A DNA stretch of 64,000 nt from DATFTE01 sp963840665 (GTDB taxonomy: Bacteria; Acidobacteriota; Terriglobia; Terriglobales; Acidobacteriaceae). The position numbers and the translations under genes were made by a program. The stretch spans positions 62,001-126,000 of the forward strand of contig CAWIZO010000008.1 of assembly GCA_963840665.1 (NCBI GenBank). The letters run 5' to 3'. This document shows positions 29,339 to 38,806 of this stretch, in pieces. Within the stretch, counting starts at the first letter, position 1. Every line of letters starts with the position of its first letter. A model generated the notes under the pieces. The model was given only the letters and a program-made list of their open reading frames with translations, made no database searches and was not told the DNA's origin.

Positions 29339-30460
29339 ATGCAGACAGCGGATGTAGCCATTATCGGAGGCGGCATTATCGGGTGCTCGATTGCATTTCA
29401 CCTTGCCGGACTGGGCTTGGAACGAATCGTCGTCTTCGAGCGGAAGCACGTTGCCAGCGGCGCTACTGGCGTTTGCCCCGGTGGCATTCGCCAGCAATTC
29501 GAGTCGGAAGCAGAGTGTGTTCTGGCACAGCGCTCGATGAGATTTTTCGAACAGGTCAACGAGCGCCTGATGCCGGAAACGCCGTTTGTTCTGGAGCGGA
29601 GCGGATATCTTTTTCTCGCGGAGAGCGAGGGAGTTCTGGGCCGCTTCGGAAAGAATGTCGCAATGCAGAACCGGCTGGGAATTCCATCCCGAATCATGAG
29701 TCCTGAAGAGATTCACAAGATCGTTCCCAGCCTTGTGCTCGATGGCATCCTGGGCGGATCGTTTTGTGCCGAGGATGGATTCCTCGAGGATTGCGACGGC
29801 GTCACCAATCGGATGCTTCGTATCGCACGGGATCGTGGCGCGAAACTGGTACTTCAAGCGGTGGCGCAAATTGACCGGGAGAACGAAGGCTGGAAGATTT
29901 CTACTTCGGGCGACTCGTGGATTGCCAAACATCTAGTGATTGCCGCCGGCGTCGATAGTCGCGAACTGGCCGCTCAAGTTGCAATCGAACTTCCTATCAC
30001 GCCGGAACGACGGCGTCTTGCTTACACGGAACCCTTCGCTGCCAGGGCGATGTCACCGCTGGTGGTGGCGCTGGAACGCAGCTTCGCGGGAAAACAGCTC
30101 TTGAACGGAGTCTTCTACCTGGGATGGCTAGGCGAAACCGAGGAAAGCGACAATCTTACCTTTACCGAGCGCGCGTTGACCGCAGGCGCAACTCTGTTGC
30201 CAGCATTGGCGGACCTTCCGGTTCGCCGCGTCGTCGAGGGCCTTTACGATTCGACGCCCGATCATCGCCCCATCCTTGGTAAAGCTGCCTCCGGCCTGTT
30301 TCTGGCGACTGGATTCAGCGGACACGGCTTTATGCTGGCTCCGGCGGTAGGCAAAATGATGGCAGACCTGATCGCCAATGGGTATGAAGATCCGCTGTTC
30401 GAAGAATTCACACTGCAAAGATTTGCCCAAGCCACATTGAGAGAAGGACTCCAGATCTGA
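29339..30460 (+). CDS. FAD-dependent amino acid/sarcosine oxidase-like protein (DAO family)
   Basis: ATG 29339 begins one base after the permease stop; the longer frame from 29231 lies inside the permease gene. The 373-residue protein opens with the Rossmann motif VAIIGGGIIGCSIAFHLAG and closes with GLYDSTPDHRPILG and ATGFSGHGFMLAPAVG, typical of the DAO family (glycine, sarcosine and D-amino-acid oxidases or dehydrogenases). The GATGVCPGGIRQQF segment resembles the sarcosine-oxidase beta-type covalent-flavin region but no covalent site is evident. It probably deaminates or demethylates the amino acid carried by the adjacent permease. Confidence 0.9.
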   Translation: MQTADVAIIGGGIIGCSIAFHLAGLGLERIVVFERKHVASGATGVCPGGIRQQFESEAECVLAQRSMRFFEQVNERLMPETPFVLERSGYLFLAESEGVLGRFGKNVAMQNRLGIPSRIMSPEEIHKIVPSLVLDGILGGSFCAEDGFLEDCDGVTNRMLRIARDRGAKLVLQAVAQIDRENEGWKISTSGDSWIAKHLVIAAGVDSRELAAQVAIELPITPERRRLAYTEPFAARAMSPLVVALERSFAGKQLLNGVFYLGWLGETEESDNLTFTERALTAGATLLPALADLPVRRVVEGLYDSTPDHRPILGKAASGLFLATGFSGHGFMLAPAVGKMMADLIANGYEDPLFEEFTLQRFAQATLREGLQI

Positions 30461-30462
30461 TC

Positions 30463-32077
30463 ATGCGGAAAACCAAACTCCTGTTCATTGTGAGACTTAC
30501 TCTGCTAGTCGCCTGCGCTTCGGTTTGCCAAGCCCAGGAGCGAGGCTGGGATGAATTACTACAGGTCCATCAGGACTACTTGAAATTGCGCGACGAAGGC
30601 ATGAAAGATGCCACGCACGATTTCTCTTCCACGGCGGTATCGGCTCGAGCCGCGCAACTGAAGAAGCTGACAGATCGCGTTCATTCAATCAATCGGGCTG
30701 GTTGGACGGTGGAACGGGAGGTCGATTGGGTGCTCGTCCGCACAGAACTTAACGATCTCGATTTCCGCTACCGGGTAGTGCGGCCATGGTCGCGCGATCC
30801 TAGTTTCTACGCCGACTTCTTTGAGAGGCTGCCGTACATCGCCTTGCCAGTCACGGCTGACAAGATCGATGAGTTTCGTGCACACCTGCGTTCTATACCC
30901 GTGATCGTCTCCCAAGCGAAGCAGAATTTGACAGAAGCGGGCGGCGACCTTGCCGACATCGCGATCTTTCATCTGGAGCACTACGATGGCGTCGGACAGG
31001 GTGAGCCTTTACGAAATCCGCCGCCGGAGGGATCTCTAGGCTGGTACTCAGATCTATTGGAGCGGACGCGTAAAGATCAGCCGGATCTGGCTCCCGACGT
31101 CGCAGCCGCTCTCCAGGCGGTCCGCGACTATAATGACTGGTTGATCGCAAGTCGCAGCGCTTTTAATCATCCCAGTGCTGTCGGAATCGACAACTACAAC
31201 TGGTTCCTGAAGCACGTCCGGTTGATGCCGTATTCCGCCGACGACCTCAGCGTTCTTGCCGATACCGAACTGAGCCGCGCACGCACCTTCCTGAAGATTG
31301 AACAGATGAAGAATCGAAACCTTCCCGAACTTCAGCTGGCGAAGACAGAGCAGGAATATTACGCGCGGGTTCAAGATGCCGAGAAGTTGATACGAGGATT
31401 CATCCAGGAAAATCATATTCTGACGATCCCAGACTACGTGGGCCCGCAAAAGACCGACGCATTCTGGATTGAACGTCCGGGTGGCAAGCGCCACTTCTGG
31501 GAAGAAATTCAATATCGCGATCCTCTGGTCGATCACATTCACGCCTCGATTCCCGGTCATCGCTTCGATTTCGCGCTACACGAGGCACGACACACGACCG
31601 ATCCGTTCGACCTATACCGACAGCGGACGTATCGAGGGCTGGGGCTTTTACTGCGAGGAAATGATGTTGCAGGCGGGGATACTGAAAGACCGTCCTCTTA
31701 CGCGCGAATTGTTCTATATCGCGCAGCTGGCGCGAGCCGCGCGGATTCCAGCGGAACTGAAGATCCAGCGCGGAGAATTCTCGCTCAACGACGCCGTGGC
31801 ATACATGGTCAAGACCGTGCCGTTTATGGACCCGAACCTGGCCCGCTACGATCTGGAGATTTACTTCCGCCAGCCAGGCTACGGAATGAACTACATTGCA
31901 GGGAAGCAGCAGATCGAGGAACTGCTGGCGGCTCGCGCTCAACAACAAGGCGACAAATTTGAACTAGGAACGTTCCACGACCAATTCCTCGGAGCAGGCA
32001 TGATTCCTGTCACCCTTACGAAATGGGAGATGGTCGGCGTCGACGACGAGACGCAGCGCAAGTTCGAACTGCCATGA
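30463..32077 (+). pseudogene. DUF885 secreted protein, single frameshift
   Basis: A signal peptide (MRKTKLLFIVRLTLLVACASVCQAQ) leads into a DUF885 domain, a gluzincin-like metallopeptidase family of largely unknown substrate. The first frame runs to SIPGHRFDFALHEARHTT near 31600. Family sequence then continues one base later in the next frame (STYTDSGRIEGWGFYCEEMM to the stop at 32077). One extra base between about 31588 and 31625 explains this. The break falls in the putative metal-binding region, so an unrepaired product would be inactive. The gene starts two bases after the oxidase stop and belongs to the same operon. The break may be real or a sequence error. Confidence 0.85.
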
Positions 32078-32080
32078 AAA

Positions 32081-33925
32081 TTACTTTCGCTGTTCGAGTT
32101 TTACCGAGACGGTCACCGGCTTGCCATCGCGCAGGACTTTCACTTCCACAACGTCGCCGACTTTGCTGCGGCGCAGTGCGTCGGTGAAGTCGTAAAGATT
32201 GTTGATGGGCTTGTCGCCAAATTGGATAAGAACGTCTCCGGCCTTGAGACCGGCCTTGGCTGCGGGAGACGCCGGTCGCACATCGGAAAACTTCACGCCC
32301 TTTTCTGTCTGGCCGAAATCCGGGATCGAGCCGAAATAAGGCCCGTAACCGCGGCCACCGCCACCGGCGGGAGCCTTCTCGTCAGCAACCGTTAGAAACG
32401 TGGGACGGTCGGGCGCTTCAGCGATCTGAATCCCAACGTCAGACACGAGTCCAAGCAGATGGGCCGCGTCTGCGGAATTGATTTTGTCCCAGGTGTCGGA
32501 AGGCTTGTGATAGTCGGAGTGAAGCCCCGAAAAGAAGAAAAGAACCGGAATCTTCTTGCTGACAAACGAGGTATGGTCGCTGGCCGAGTATCCACCGGCG
32601 GAATATTCAATCTTGAAGCCTGTTTTCGGTTGATCTTCTTCGAGCAACGCCTTGAACGTAGAACCTGTGCCAACTCCGCCAATGTAGATTTTCTCGTCTT
32701 TGATTCTGCCGATCATGTCCATGTTGAGCATGGCGACGGCCTTGTCGAGAGGCAGTGTGGGTTCTTTCACCCATTCCGCAGAGCCCAATAACCCAAGCTC
32801 TTCTCCAGCGAAGGAAGCGAAGAGAATCCCTCGGCGTAGTTGACCCTGCATAGGCGCCAGGGACCGAGCAAGTTCAAGGACTCCGGCGGTTCCGGAAGCG
32901 TTATCGTCTGCGCCAGGATGAATCTGTCCAATCTGCGAGGGAGCGAGGGAATCGAAGTCGCCCCGACCCAGGTGATCATAGTGAGCGCCGATGATAACGT
33001 ATTCGTCCGTCCTCCCCGGCAGATATGCGAGTACATTGTTAACCGTTGCCCGAGTATTCTCGATGCTTACATTAAGCGAAGCATGCAGGCTATCGGCGAA
33101 ACCAAAAGACGCCGGCTTCTCGGATGAGTTGATCTGTGCTTGCACGTCAGCGAGGGACTTACCCGCGGATTGGAACCAACTTTCCGCGACCGAATTCTTC
33201 ACTTGGGCAAACAGAATCCCGACGTTCTCGGGCCCGCTCACGCTACCGAAACGGGTGAGCAAGTCTTCTTCGCCGTCCCCCAACTTGCCATTGACCAGCA
33301 CGATCGCCTTGGCGCCGTGATTTCTGGCGTTGATCGCTTTGGTGATCAACTGAGAATGCTGGGTCGTACCCGTATTGCCGCTTTTCGCGGCAAACCCTGC
33401 AGGTTCGTAGCGCAATACGACGACGATTTTGTTCTTTACGTCTACACCGGCATAATCGTCATATTGAAATTCGTCGGCGGAAGCGCCGTACCCTGCAAAC
33501 ACCAGCGGCCCAATCGCTGAACCCGAGGCGGAGAAGCTGAATGGAACAAAGTCTTGGTTCGGCTTCAAATTGTTCTTGGTGCTTCCCGACTCCACTACAA
33601 AGTGGTTATTCGATTTGAGCTTCGCGCCAGTGATTACCGAGAATGGCTGGAAGTAGCCATGAGTGCCGGCTGATTTCAAGCCTAGACTCTTGTATTGCTT
33701 TTCGAGGTAGTGCGCAGCCTTGTCGATACCTTTCGTTCCGGCGCCGCGGCCCTCCATTGAGGGCGCAGTGAGCGCCTGAATATCTGCAAGGTAGCGCTGA
33801 GGATTCGCAGGTGCGACTGCCGTTGTTGAGGCGCTGACTAGCAGGACCGATGCCGCTAACATCAGCGCAGCCCGGGGCACGAATCGCCAAATGCGCGACC
33901 GGTAAGAGGCCTTCTGGATTTTCAT
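32081..33925 (-). CDS. M28 family zinc aminopeptidase with PDZ domain, secreted
   Basis: After a signal peptide (residues about 1-32) comes a PA-like insert and then the M28 zinc-peptidase domain. GAHYDHLGRG, HPGADDNASGTAGVLELA, FASFAGEELGLLGSAEW, MLNMDMIGR and the final LHSDYHKPSDTWD supply the two-zinc ligands and catalytic acid. Residues about 520-610 form a PDZ domain (AAKAGLKAGDVLIQFGDKPI). The length of 614 matches other M28-PA-PDZ peptidases. It probably releases N-terminal amino acids outside the cell, in line with the peptide and amino-acid genes beside it. It converges on the DUF885 gene with a three-base gap. Confidence 0.93.
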   Translation of the reverse strand: MKIQKASYRSRIWRFVPRAALMLAASVLLVSASTTAVAPANPQRYLADIQALTAPSMEGRGAGTKGIDKAAHYLEKQYKSLGLKSAGTHGYFQPFSVITGAKLKSNNHFVVESGSTKNNLKPNQDFVPFSFSASGSAIGPLVFAGYGASADEFQYDDYAGVDVKNKIVVVLRYEPAGFAAKSGNTGTTQHSQLITKAINARNHGAKAIVLVNGKLGDGEEDLLTRFGSVSGPENVGILFAQVKNSVAESWFQSAGKSLADVQAQINSSEKPASFGFADSLHASLNVSIENTRATVNNVLAYLPGRTDEYVIIGAHYDHLGRGDFDSLAPSQIGQIHPGADDNASGTAGVLELARSLAPMQGQLRRGILFASFAGEELGLLGSAEWVKEPTLPLDKAVAMLNMDMIGRIKDEKIYIGGVGTGSTFKALLEEDQPKTGFKIEYSAGGYSASDHTSFVSKKIPVLFFFSGLHSDYHKPSDTWDKINSADAAHLLGLVSDVGIQIAEAPDRPTFLTVADEKAPAGGGGRGYGPYFGSIPDFGQTEKGVKFSDVRPASPAAKAGLKAGDVLIQFGDKPINNLYDFTDALRRSKVGDVVEVKVLRDGKPVTVSVKLEQRK

Positions 33926-34035
33926 TTGGGTAAACTCAGGGGACTCAAGATCGTATTTCTCTCACTGCCGACTGTCAAACCTGGGCTGTGGCGTTGTCCT
34001 GCAGGTAGAATGGTCCGTTCACGAGGAGCGTCCTC

Positions 34036-34446
34036 ATGAGGGCATGGATATTGGCGTTCTGCGCGGTAGGGTTGTTGACGACGGCCAACGTCGCGCAGGA
34101 TGCTATCGGGACTAAGTCGGGCGCAGCGGCAGCAACAGCAATCAAGGTAGAGCCTCTTAAATTGGAATTCGGCTCTCTTGCAGCCGGAACCTCGAGTCAA
34201 CCGATGGTCTCCACTCTGACAAACCCAGGCAGCAGCGCCGTGAAGATCGTCGACATTACTTCGTCGGGCATCGACTTTAGCGAGACCAACACCTGCGCTG
34301 AAACGCTGGCTGCCGGCTCCACTTGCCAAATCCAGGTGACTTTCAAACCCGTGATTACAGGTGACCGCCTTGGCGTGGTGAGCGTTATGACTTCGGTGTC
34401 TAGCGGCCGCCCATCCTACATCGTCCTCACTGGCGTTGGGCTCTAA
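34036..34446 (+). CDS. Secreted ASH/choice-of-anchor-D domain protein
   Basis: The 136-residue protein has a signal peptide (MRAWILAFCAVGLLTTANVAQ) and a single immunoglobulin-like ASPM-SPD2-Hydin domain. LEFGSLAAGTSSQPMVSTLT, NPGSSAVKIVDI and FKPVITGDRLGVVSV are the usual strands. Two cysteines (NTCAETLAAGSTCQIQV) may form a disulfide. In Acidobacteria these domains usually occur in long arrays; a lone domain is short for the group. GAGGAG lies seven bases before ATG 34036. Its role is unknown, perhaps extracellular binding. Confidence 0.8.
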   Translation: MRAWILAFCAVGLLTTANVAQDAIGTKSGAAAATAIKVEPLKLEFGSLAAGTSSQPMVSTLTNPGSSAVKIVDITSSGIDFSETNTCAETLAAGSTCQIQVTFKPVITGDRLGVVSVMTSVSSGRPSYIVLTGVGL

Positions 34447-34560
34447 ACACGCGCCAAACGTATTTTGCCTAGCGTGTTAGTATTCCGCCTGTCGTTGTCG
34501 CGATTGGTTCGCTTCCATCCCAATACATTGATCTGATTTCATTTTCGTTGAGGTGAGGGC

Positions 34561-35994
34561 ATGCGTTCTCTATCCGTGTCCAGGTTTGTGACAACCTTGG
34601 GCGTTCTTTGTTTTTCCGTGTTGAGTCAAGGACAATCCGGTTCCACCGCGGCTCACGCCGACACTTTGCGCCAGTATGACGACTCTCTCGCGGCTCTAGC
34701 GCAACAGGTCTTGCCGGCCGTGGTGCAGATTGAAGTCAGCGGTTTCGGTGCGCGTGAGACAAAGGGCGGCGACGATGACGTCGGCGTGATTGAACGGCAA
34801 CGAGCAATTGGGTCCGGCGTGATCGTCGACCCCGACGGTTACATCATGACCAACGCTCACGTGGTGAATGGAGCGCAGAGAATTCGCGTCATCATTACTC
34901 CCACGCCTGCGGAGCTTGTCGCTTATCGGGCAAGTTTCCTAACTCGGCAGCGAACGTTTGAGGCGAAACTTATCGGAGCGAATCGGCTAGTTGACCTGGC
35001 ATTGGTGAAGATCGAAGAAAAGAATCTTCCCTACATCCCCTTGAAGGCTGACTATCGAGTGCAGCTTGGCCAGACTGTGCTAGCTGTCGGATCGCCGGAA
35101 GGCCTCGAACATACCGTTACCAAGGGAATCGTGAGCGCGGTGGGCAGGCAGATCGATGCTGACAAGCCCATGGTCTACATTCAGACCGACGCCCCGATCA
35201 ATCCCGGCAACAGCGGTGGGGCGCTGGTCGACCGCGACGGAAATCTGATTGGCTTGAATACCTTCATTTACACCGAGGGCGGCGGGAGCGAAGGCCTGGG
35301 CTTTGCGATCCCGGAGCCCGCGGTTCGATTCGCTTATCAGGAGTTCAAGGATCACGGACGCATTCGGCGTACGGAAATCGGAGCGAACGCGCAGACTATT
35401 AGCCCTGACCTGGCGGCAGGATTGAAGCTCCCTCAGGACTGGGGTGTCATCATTTCTGACGTGGTTCCGGGCGGTCCCGCCGCTAAAGCGGGCCTGAAGG
35501 CGAAAGACATTGTGCTCTCAGTTGACGGGCGTCCCATCGACTCTTTGCCGAAATTTAGTATTTGGCTCTACCTGCACCGGCGCGGGCAGCAGTTGCAGAT
35601 GCAGATACTCCGGAACAAGGAGAACGTGAGCCTGTCGATTTCTCCGGTCGATGTGCCGAATGGGGTTGAGCACTTGTCCGACCTAATCGATCCGCAAAAG
35701 AGCCTGGTCGCGCCCCTCGGAGTGTTTCTGCTCGATCTGACTCCCTCAATTGCTGAGGCCTTGCCGGACCTGCGCTCTTCGGCCGGAGTTGTTGTGGCCG
35801 CCATAGTTGATTACGAACCGATTATTTCGGCCGATCTCGCGGTGGGGGACGTCATTCGCTCGATGAATGGCCAAGCCGTAAAGAACGTTGATGGATTTCG
35901 CGCTCAGTTATCGCAGTTCAAGCCCGCGGAGCCCGTAGTGCTTGAGGTAGAGCGTCTGGGCATCTATCAATTTGTGAGTTTTGAGATGGAATAG
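34561..35994 (+). CDS. HtrA/DegP-like trypsin-type serine protease with two PDZ domains
   Basis: The 477-residue protein has a signal peptide, a chymotrypsin-fold domain and two C-terminal PDZ domains. The triad is visible as His in GYIMTNAHVVNGA, Asp in RLVDLALVKI and Ser in PGNSGGALVDRDG. The first PDZ contains GGPAAKAGLKAKDIVLSVDG; the second (about 385-475) is more divergent. HtrA proteins degrade or refold damaged envelope proteins. The gene is monocistronic and converges on the DUF1634 gene with six bases between stops. Confidence 0.93.
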   Translation: MRSLSVSRFVTTLGVLCFSVLSQGQSGSTAAHADTLRQYDDSLAALAQQVLPAVVQIEVSGFGARETKGGDDDVGVIERQRAIGSGVIVDPDGYIMTNAHVVNGAQRIRVIITPTPAELVAYRASFLTRQRTFEAKLIGANRLVDLALVKIEEKNLPYIPLKADYRVQLGQTVLAVGSPEGLEHTVTKGIVSAVGRQIDADKPMVYIQTDAPINPGNSGGALVDRDGNLIGLNTFIYTEGGGSEGLGFAIPEPAVRFAYQEFKDHGRIRRTEIGANAQTISPDLAAGLKLPQDWGVIISDVVPGGPAAKAGLKAKDIVLSVDGRPIDSLPKFSIWLYLHRRGQQLQMQILRNKENVSLSISPVDVPNGVEHLSDLIDPQKSLVAPLGVFLLDLTPSIAEALPDLRSSAGVVVAAIVDYEPIISADLAVGDVIRSMNGQAVKNVDGFRAQLSQFKPAEPVVLEVERLGIYQFVSFEME

Positions 35995-36000
35995 GCGCGC

Positions 36001-36384
36001 TCAGGAGCCGCCGACCAGGCCATAGACCAGGACGGCGAGCACAATGAGCGTGAATCCAACGTAGAGGCGATCGCCTTCGGCCGCGAAACCATATACGGCA
36101 AATGCCACCCGCGCCACCGGGGTTGCGATCAACAGCAGAAGGCCAAGTTGGATGATGCCACGACCGCTTAGATGGATCGATCGTTGAATGATTCCGTGCA
36201 CGGTTCGAAGATCATTTGGTTCCCCTTGGAAGACTCGATAATCGGCCGAAGCCAGGCCGTGCCTTGTCAGGTAAATCGACGCGCCGATCAACACAATTGC
36301 GGCCGAGATAGTCACACCCGTGCGCAACAGATTGCCGACGACTTGTTCCACTCGCTGGTCCGTCCACTTAGGGATCACAGCCAT
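36001..36384 (-). CDS. DUF1634 membrane protein
   Basis: The 127-residue protein has three predicted membrane helices (ISAAIVLIGASIYLT, IIQLGLLLLIATPVARVAFA and LYVGFTLIVLAVLVYGLV). DUF1634 proteins are typically encoded next to TauE/SafE permeases, as here: the permease gene ends two bases before this start. It is probably an accessory subunit of that transporter. No catalytic residues are apparent. Confidence 0.85.
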   Translation of the reverse strand: MAVIPKWTDQRVEQVVGNLLRTGVTISAAIVLIGASIYLTRHGLASADYRVFQGEPNDLRTVHGIIQRSIHLSGRGIIQLGLLLLIATPVARVAFAVYGFAAEGDRLYVGFTLIVLAVLVYGLVGGS

Positions 36385-36386
36385 CG

Positions 36387-37223
36387 TCAGATTCTCCCCG
36401 AAATTCCTTGATAGATCATCTGCAGCCCGAGAAAAACAATTACCAGGCTAAAGACCACGCGCAGCACCTTGGTTTCCGCCTTCACCAGGATGCGCGTGCC
36501 CAGCAGGGAACCTCCAAGTACGCCCAACATTACCGGCATCGCGAGTCCAGGATCGATGTAGCCGCGGTTCAGGTAAACGCCGGCGCTCGCCGCTGCGGTA
36601 ACGCCGATCATGAAGTTGCTGGTGGTCGTCGAAACTTTGAAGGGAATCTTCATGGCCTGATCCATCGCTAGCACTTTCACGGCGCCTGACCCAATTCCCA
36701 AAAGCCCCGAGAGTGTGCCGGCTCCAAACATCAGGCCGAACCCTGTGGGGACTCGGACCGGGTTGTAATACCGCAGACCTTCTGGGGTAGGGAAGCTTCC
36801 ATTCATGCCCAATCGGGTAGCCAGCGGATCGGGTGGATTGTGCCATTCGGACTTGGGACGCGCCTTGCGTGAAACGTAAGCTGAATACACCAGAACGACT
36901 CCGAAGATAATGGCGATGGCTTGCGTCGGCACTTTGGTGGCGATGAATGCGCCGAGAAGCGCGCCGATGGTGGTGGCAATCTCGAGAAACATGCCAATGC
37001 GGATATTCGAAAATCCCTCTTTTACGTAGGCTGCCGCCGCGCCGGAGGAGGTTGCGATGACCGAAACCAGCGAGGCGCCGATTGCGTATCGGATGTCGAC
37101 TTTGAAAAACAGTGTAAGTAGGGGAACCAGGACCACACCACCGCCGAGCCCCGTGAGAGAGCCCAACAGTCCCGCCAGGAACGAGCCGGCAGCCACCAGT
37201 ATCGTGAAGAGAAGAATCGTCAT
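36387..37223 (-). CDS. TauE/SafE-family sulfite/anion permease
   Basis: The 278-residue protein has about eight membrane helices with the two-repeat layout of TauE/SafE. GSLTGLGGGVVLVPLL in the first repeat and GLLGIGSGAVKVLAMDQAM in the second are the hallmark motifs. Members export or import sulfite, sulfoacetate or other sulfonates. The coupled DUF1634 gene downstream and the Rrf2 regulator gene upstream on the same strand (121 bases away) form a plausible sulfur-related unit. Substrate is inferred from family only. Confidence 0.88.
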   Translation of the reverse strand: MTILLFTILVAAGSFLAGLLGSLTGLGGGVVLVPLLTLFFKVDIRYAIGASLVSVIATSSGAAAAYVKEGFSNIRIGMFLEIATTIGALLGAFIATKVPTQAIAIIFGVVLVYSAYVSRKARPKSEWHNPPDPLATRLGMNGSFPTPEGLRYYNPVRVPTGFGLMFGAGTLSGLLGIGSGAVKVLAMDQAMKIPFKVSTTTSNFMIGVTAAASAGVYLNRGYIDPGLAMPVMLGVLGGSLLGTRILVKAETKVLRVVFSLVIVFLGLQMIYQGISGRI

Positions 37224-37343
37224 CCAGCCTCCACGGCTGCCATCGTGCCGTGTCTAGGTATGGGACGAAAAGGAATCAGGAATGCGCGGCGTATCGTCTC
37301 GCAAGGGCGATTGTCCAATCTCAAATAACAAAGAGGGCGAAGG

Positions 37344-37838
37344 TCAAACGTTTTGCCGGGTCACGATCTGCGCCAGGTTCGGCTTCAGAGTCTTCTTGCG
37401 CGGCTTCTTCTGATCTTTCGACACCGCCACCGGTGGCTTAATGATATCGGCGATCGTGGTGTTTTCCAGAATTTGCGCCGCTGCGTCCCGCACTTCAAGA
37501 AACACCTGGTAAAGCGCGCGGTGCTCAGCATCGCGATCGATCAAGGTCCGCAGCTGACCGGCATCGCCGAATGGTGCAAGCGGGCCGTCCACCAACCGGA
37601 CGATCTCACTCAGGTGTATCTCGGAAGGCGGGCGTCGCAACTGGTATCCGCCCTTTGCGCCCCGCGCGCTTTCCACGATGCGCGCATTTTTCAATTCCAG
37701 CAAGATCAGTTCCAGGAATTTTTCCGGCAAGTCCTCTTCGTAAGCGATGTCGCGGATCTTGATGGCCCCCTGCTGATAATGGCGGGCCAGCATCATGGTC
37801 GCTTGCAGCGCGTAAAGTCCTTTTTGTGAGATCTTCAC
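37344..37838 (-). CDS. Rrf2-family transcriptional regulator lacking cluster cysteines
   Basis: The 164-residue protein has the N-terminal winged helix-turn-helix of Rrf2 proteins (MKISQKGLYALQATMMLARHY, then a KFLELILLELKNARIVESARG stretch with KGGYQL). There is no cysteine anywhere in the chain, so it cannot hold an Fe-S cluster the way IscR, NsrR or RirA do. Cysteine-free members such as CymR respond to sulfur metabolism through a partner protein. A lysine-rich tail (KKPRKKTLK) follows. It probably controls the adjacent TauE/DUF1634 pair. ATTGT-N9-ACAAT (37944-37962) and AAGCG-N6-CGCTT (37884-37899) lie in its upstream region and could be operators. Confidence 0.88.
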   Translation of the reverse strand: MKISQKGLYALQATMMLARHYQQGAIKIRDIAYEEDLPEKFLELILLELKNARIVESARGAKGGYQLRRPPSEIHLSEIVRLVDGPLAPFGDAGQLRTLIDRDAEHRALYQVFLEVRDAAAQILENTTIADIIKPPVAVSKDQKKPRKKTLKPNLAQIVTRQNV

Positions 37839-38096
37839 TCTACGGCTCCCCCAGAACAGTCGCCAAGTCGTTTAACGCCCCATAAGCGCCTCTGCGCTTT
37901 CAGGTTGCACTAACAAATTCGCTTCAAATACAGGAACACCTTAATTGTATACGGGTCACAATGCAATTCTGGTGTCTTGATGGCCTTGATACCCATGGGC
38001 GAGCGAGCAAACCAAAGACGGCTGATTCGCATCTTTTCAGAGTTAGGCGATTCAAATTGGCTCGAATGCTGCGTTTTTTCTGGGGAGGGCTGTGCT

Positions 38097-38681
38097 TTGC
38101 GAAAGTTTATTGGGACGGTTCTGGTTTCCTTTTCTCTGTTACTCGGGATGGCATCAGCTCAACAGATTGACATTGGCTTCGGACTCAGCGGTATCACTTC
38201 GCCGTCATACGGATCTTCCACGGTTTACTCCGCTCCTTCTCAGGGCGGCGGCGTCTATCCAGGCTTCAGTGGCGATTTTCTGCTGAAGAAAAATCTGGGT
38301 GTGGAGGGAGAAATATACTGGAAAGGCAGCCAAGGCGTTTACAACGGATACCAACCTTACAGGCCGCTCTTTTGGGACTTCAACGGAATCTGGTTACCGC
38401 ATCTGGCCAAACACGTCACCGGGGAAGTAGTGGCGGGAATTGGCGCGGAGAGCATTCGTTTCTACAACAACTTTTACACCTGCAGCTACATCACCGGTTG
38501 CACGAACTACACCAGCAGCAATCACTTCATGGGCGACTTCGGCGGGGGTATCCGCTTCTATCCCATCGGAAATTTCTTTGTGCGGCCTGAAGCGCGCTTT
38601 TATCTGATTCGCAACAACGTGGAATTCAATTCGAACCATGCGACCCGCTATGGCGTGACGATCGGTTACACCTTTCGCTGA
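38097..38681 (+). CDS. Outer-membrane beta-barrel-like secreted protein
   Basis: TTG 38097 is chosen as the start: GGGGAGGG lies about eight bases upstream, and the product then opens with a signal peptide (MRKFIGTVLVSFSLLLGMASAQQ). The longer frame from 37977 adds 40 residues with no secretion features. The mature 170 residues alternate aromatic and polar residues (FSGDFLLKKNLGVEGEIYW, GGGIRFYPIGNFFVRPEARF) and end YGVTIGYTFR with a terminal aromatic-Arg. That pattern fits an eight-strand outer-membrane barrel. A disulfide may form between the cysteines in YTCSYITGCTNY. The function is unknown. Confidence 0.75.
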   Translation: MRKFIGTVLVSFSLLLGMASAQQIDIGFGLSGITSPSYGSSTVYSAPSQGGGVYPGFSGDFLLKKNLGVEGEIYWKGSQGVYNGYQPYRPLFWDFNGIWLPHLAKHVTGEVVAGIGAESIRFYNNFYTCSYITGCTNYTSSNHFMGDFGGGIRFYPIGNFFVRPEARFYLIRNNVEFNSNHATRYGVTIGYTFR

Positions 38682-38806
38682 TTGAAATGTAGGGAATCGC
38701 GGCGTTCCTGGTTTGGCCTGGACGCCCCGATCTTGTAAACTTCCAGCAGATTGATTCGAAATTCCAATCCCATGCCGCCGTCCTCAGCTGCCAGGAACGC
38801 CAGGTT

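Noticed and set aside
31469..32077. A separate 202-residue gene after the DUF885 frame
   Set aside because: Its first 40 codons overlap the DUF885 frame without family resemblance, and the rest is clearly the C-terminal part of the same protein.
33922..34329. Antisense frame of 135 codons over the ASH-domain gene
   Set aside because: The plus-strand frame has a signal peptide, ribosome site and a recognisable domain; the antisense frame has none.
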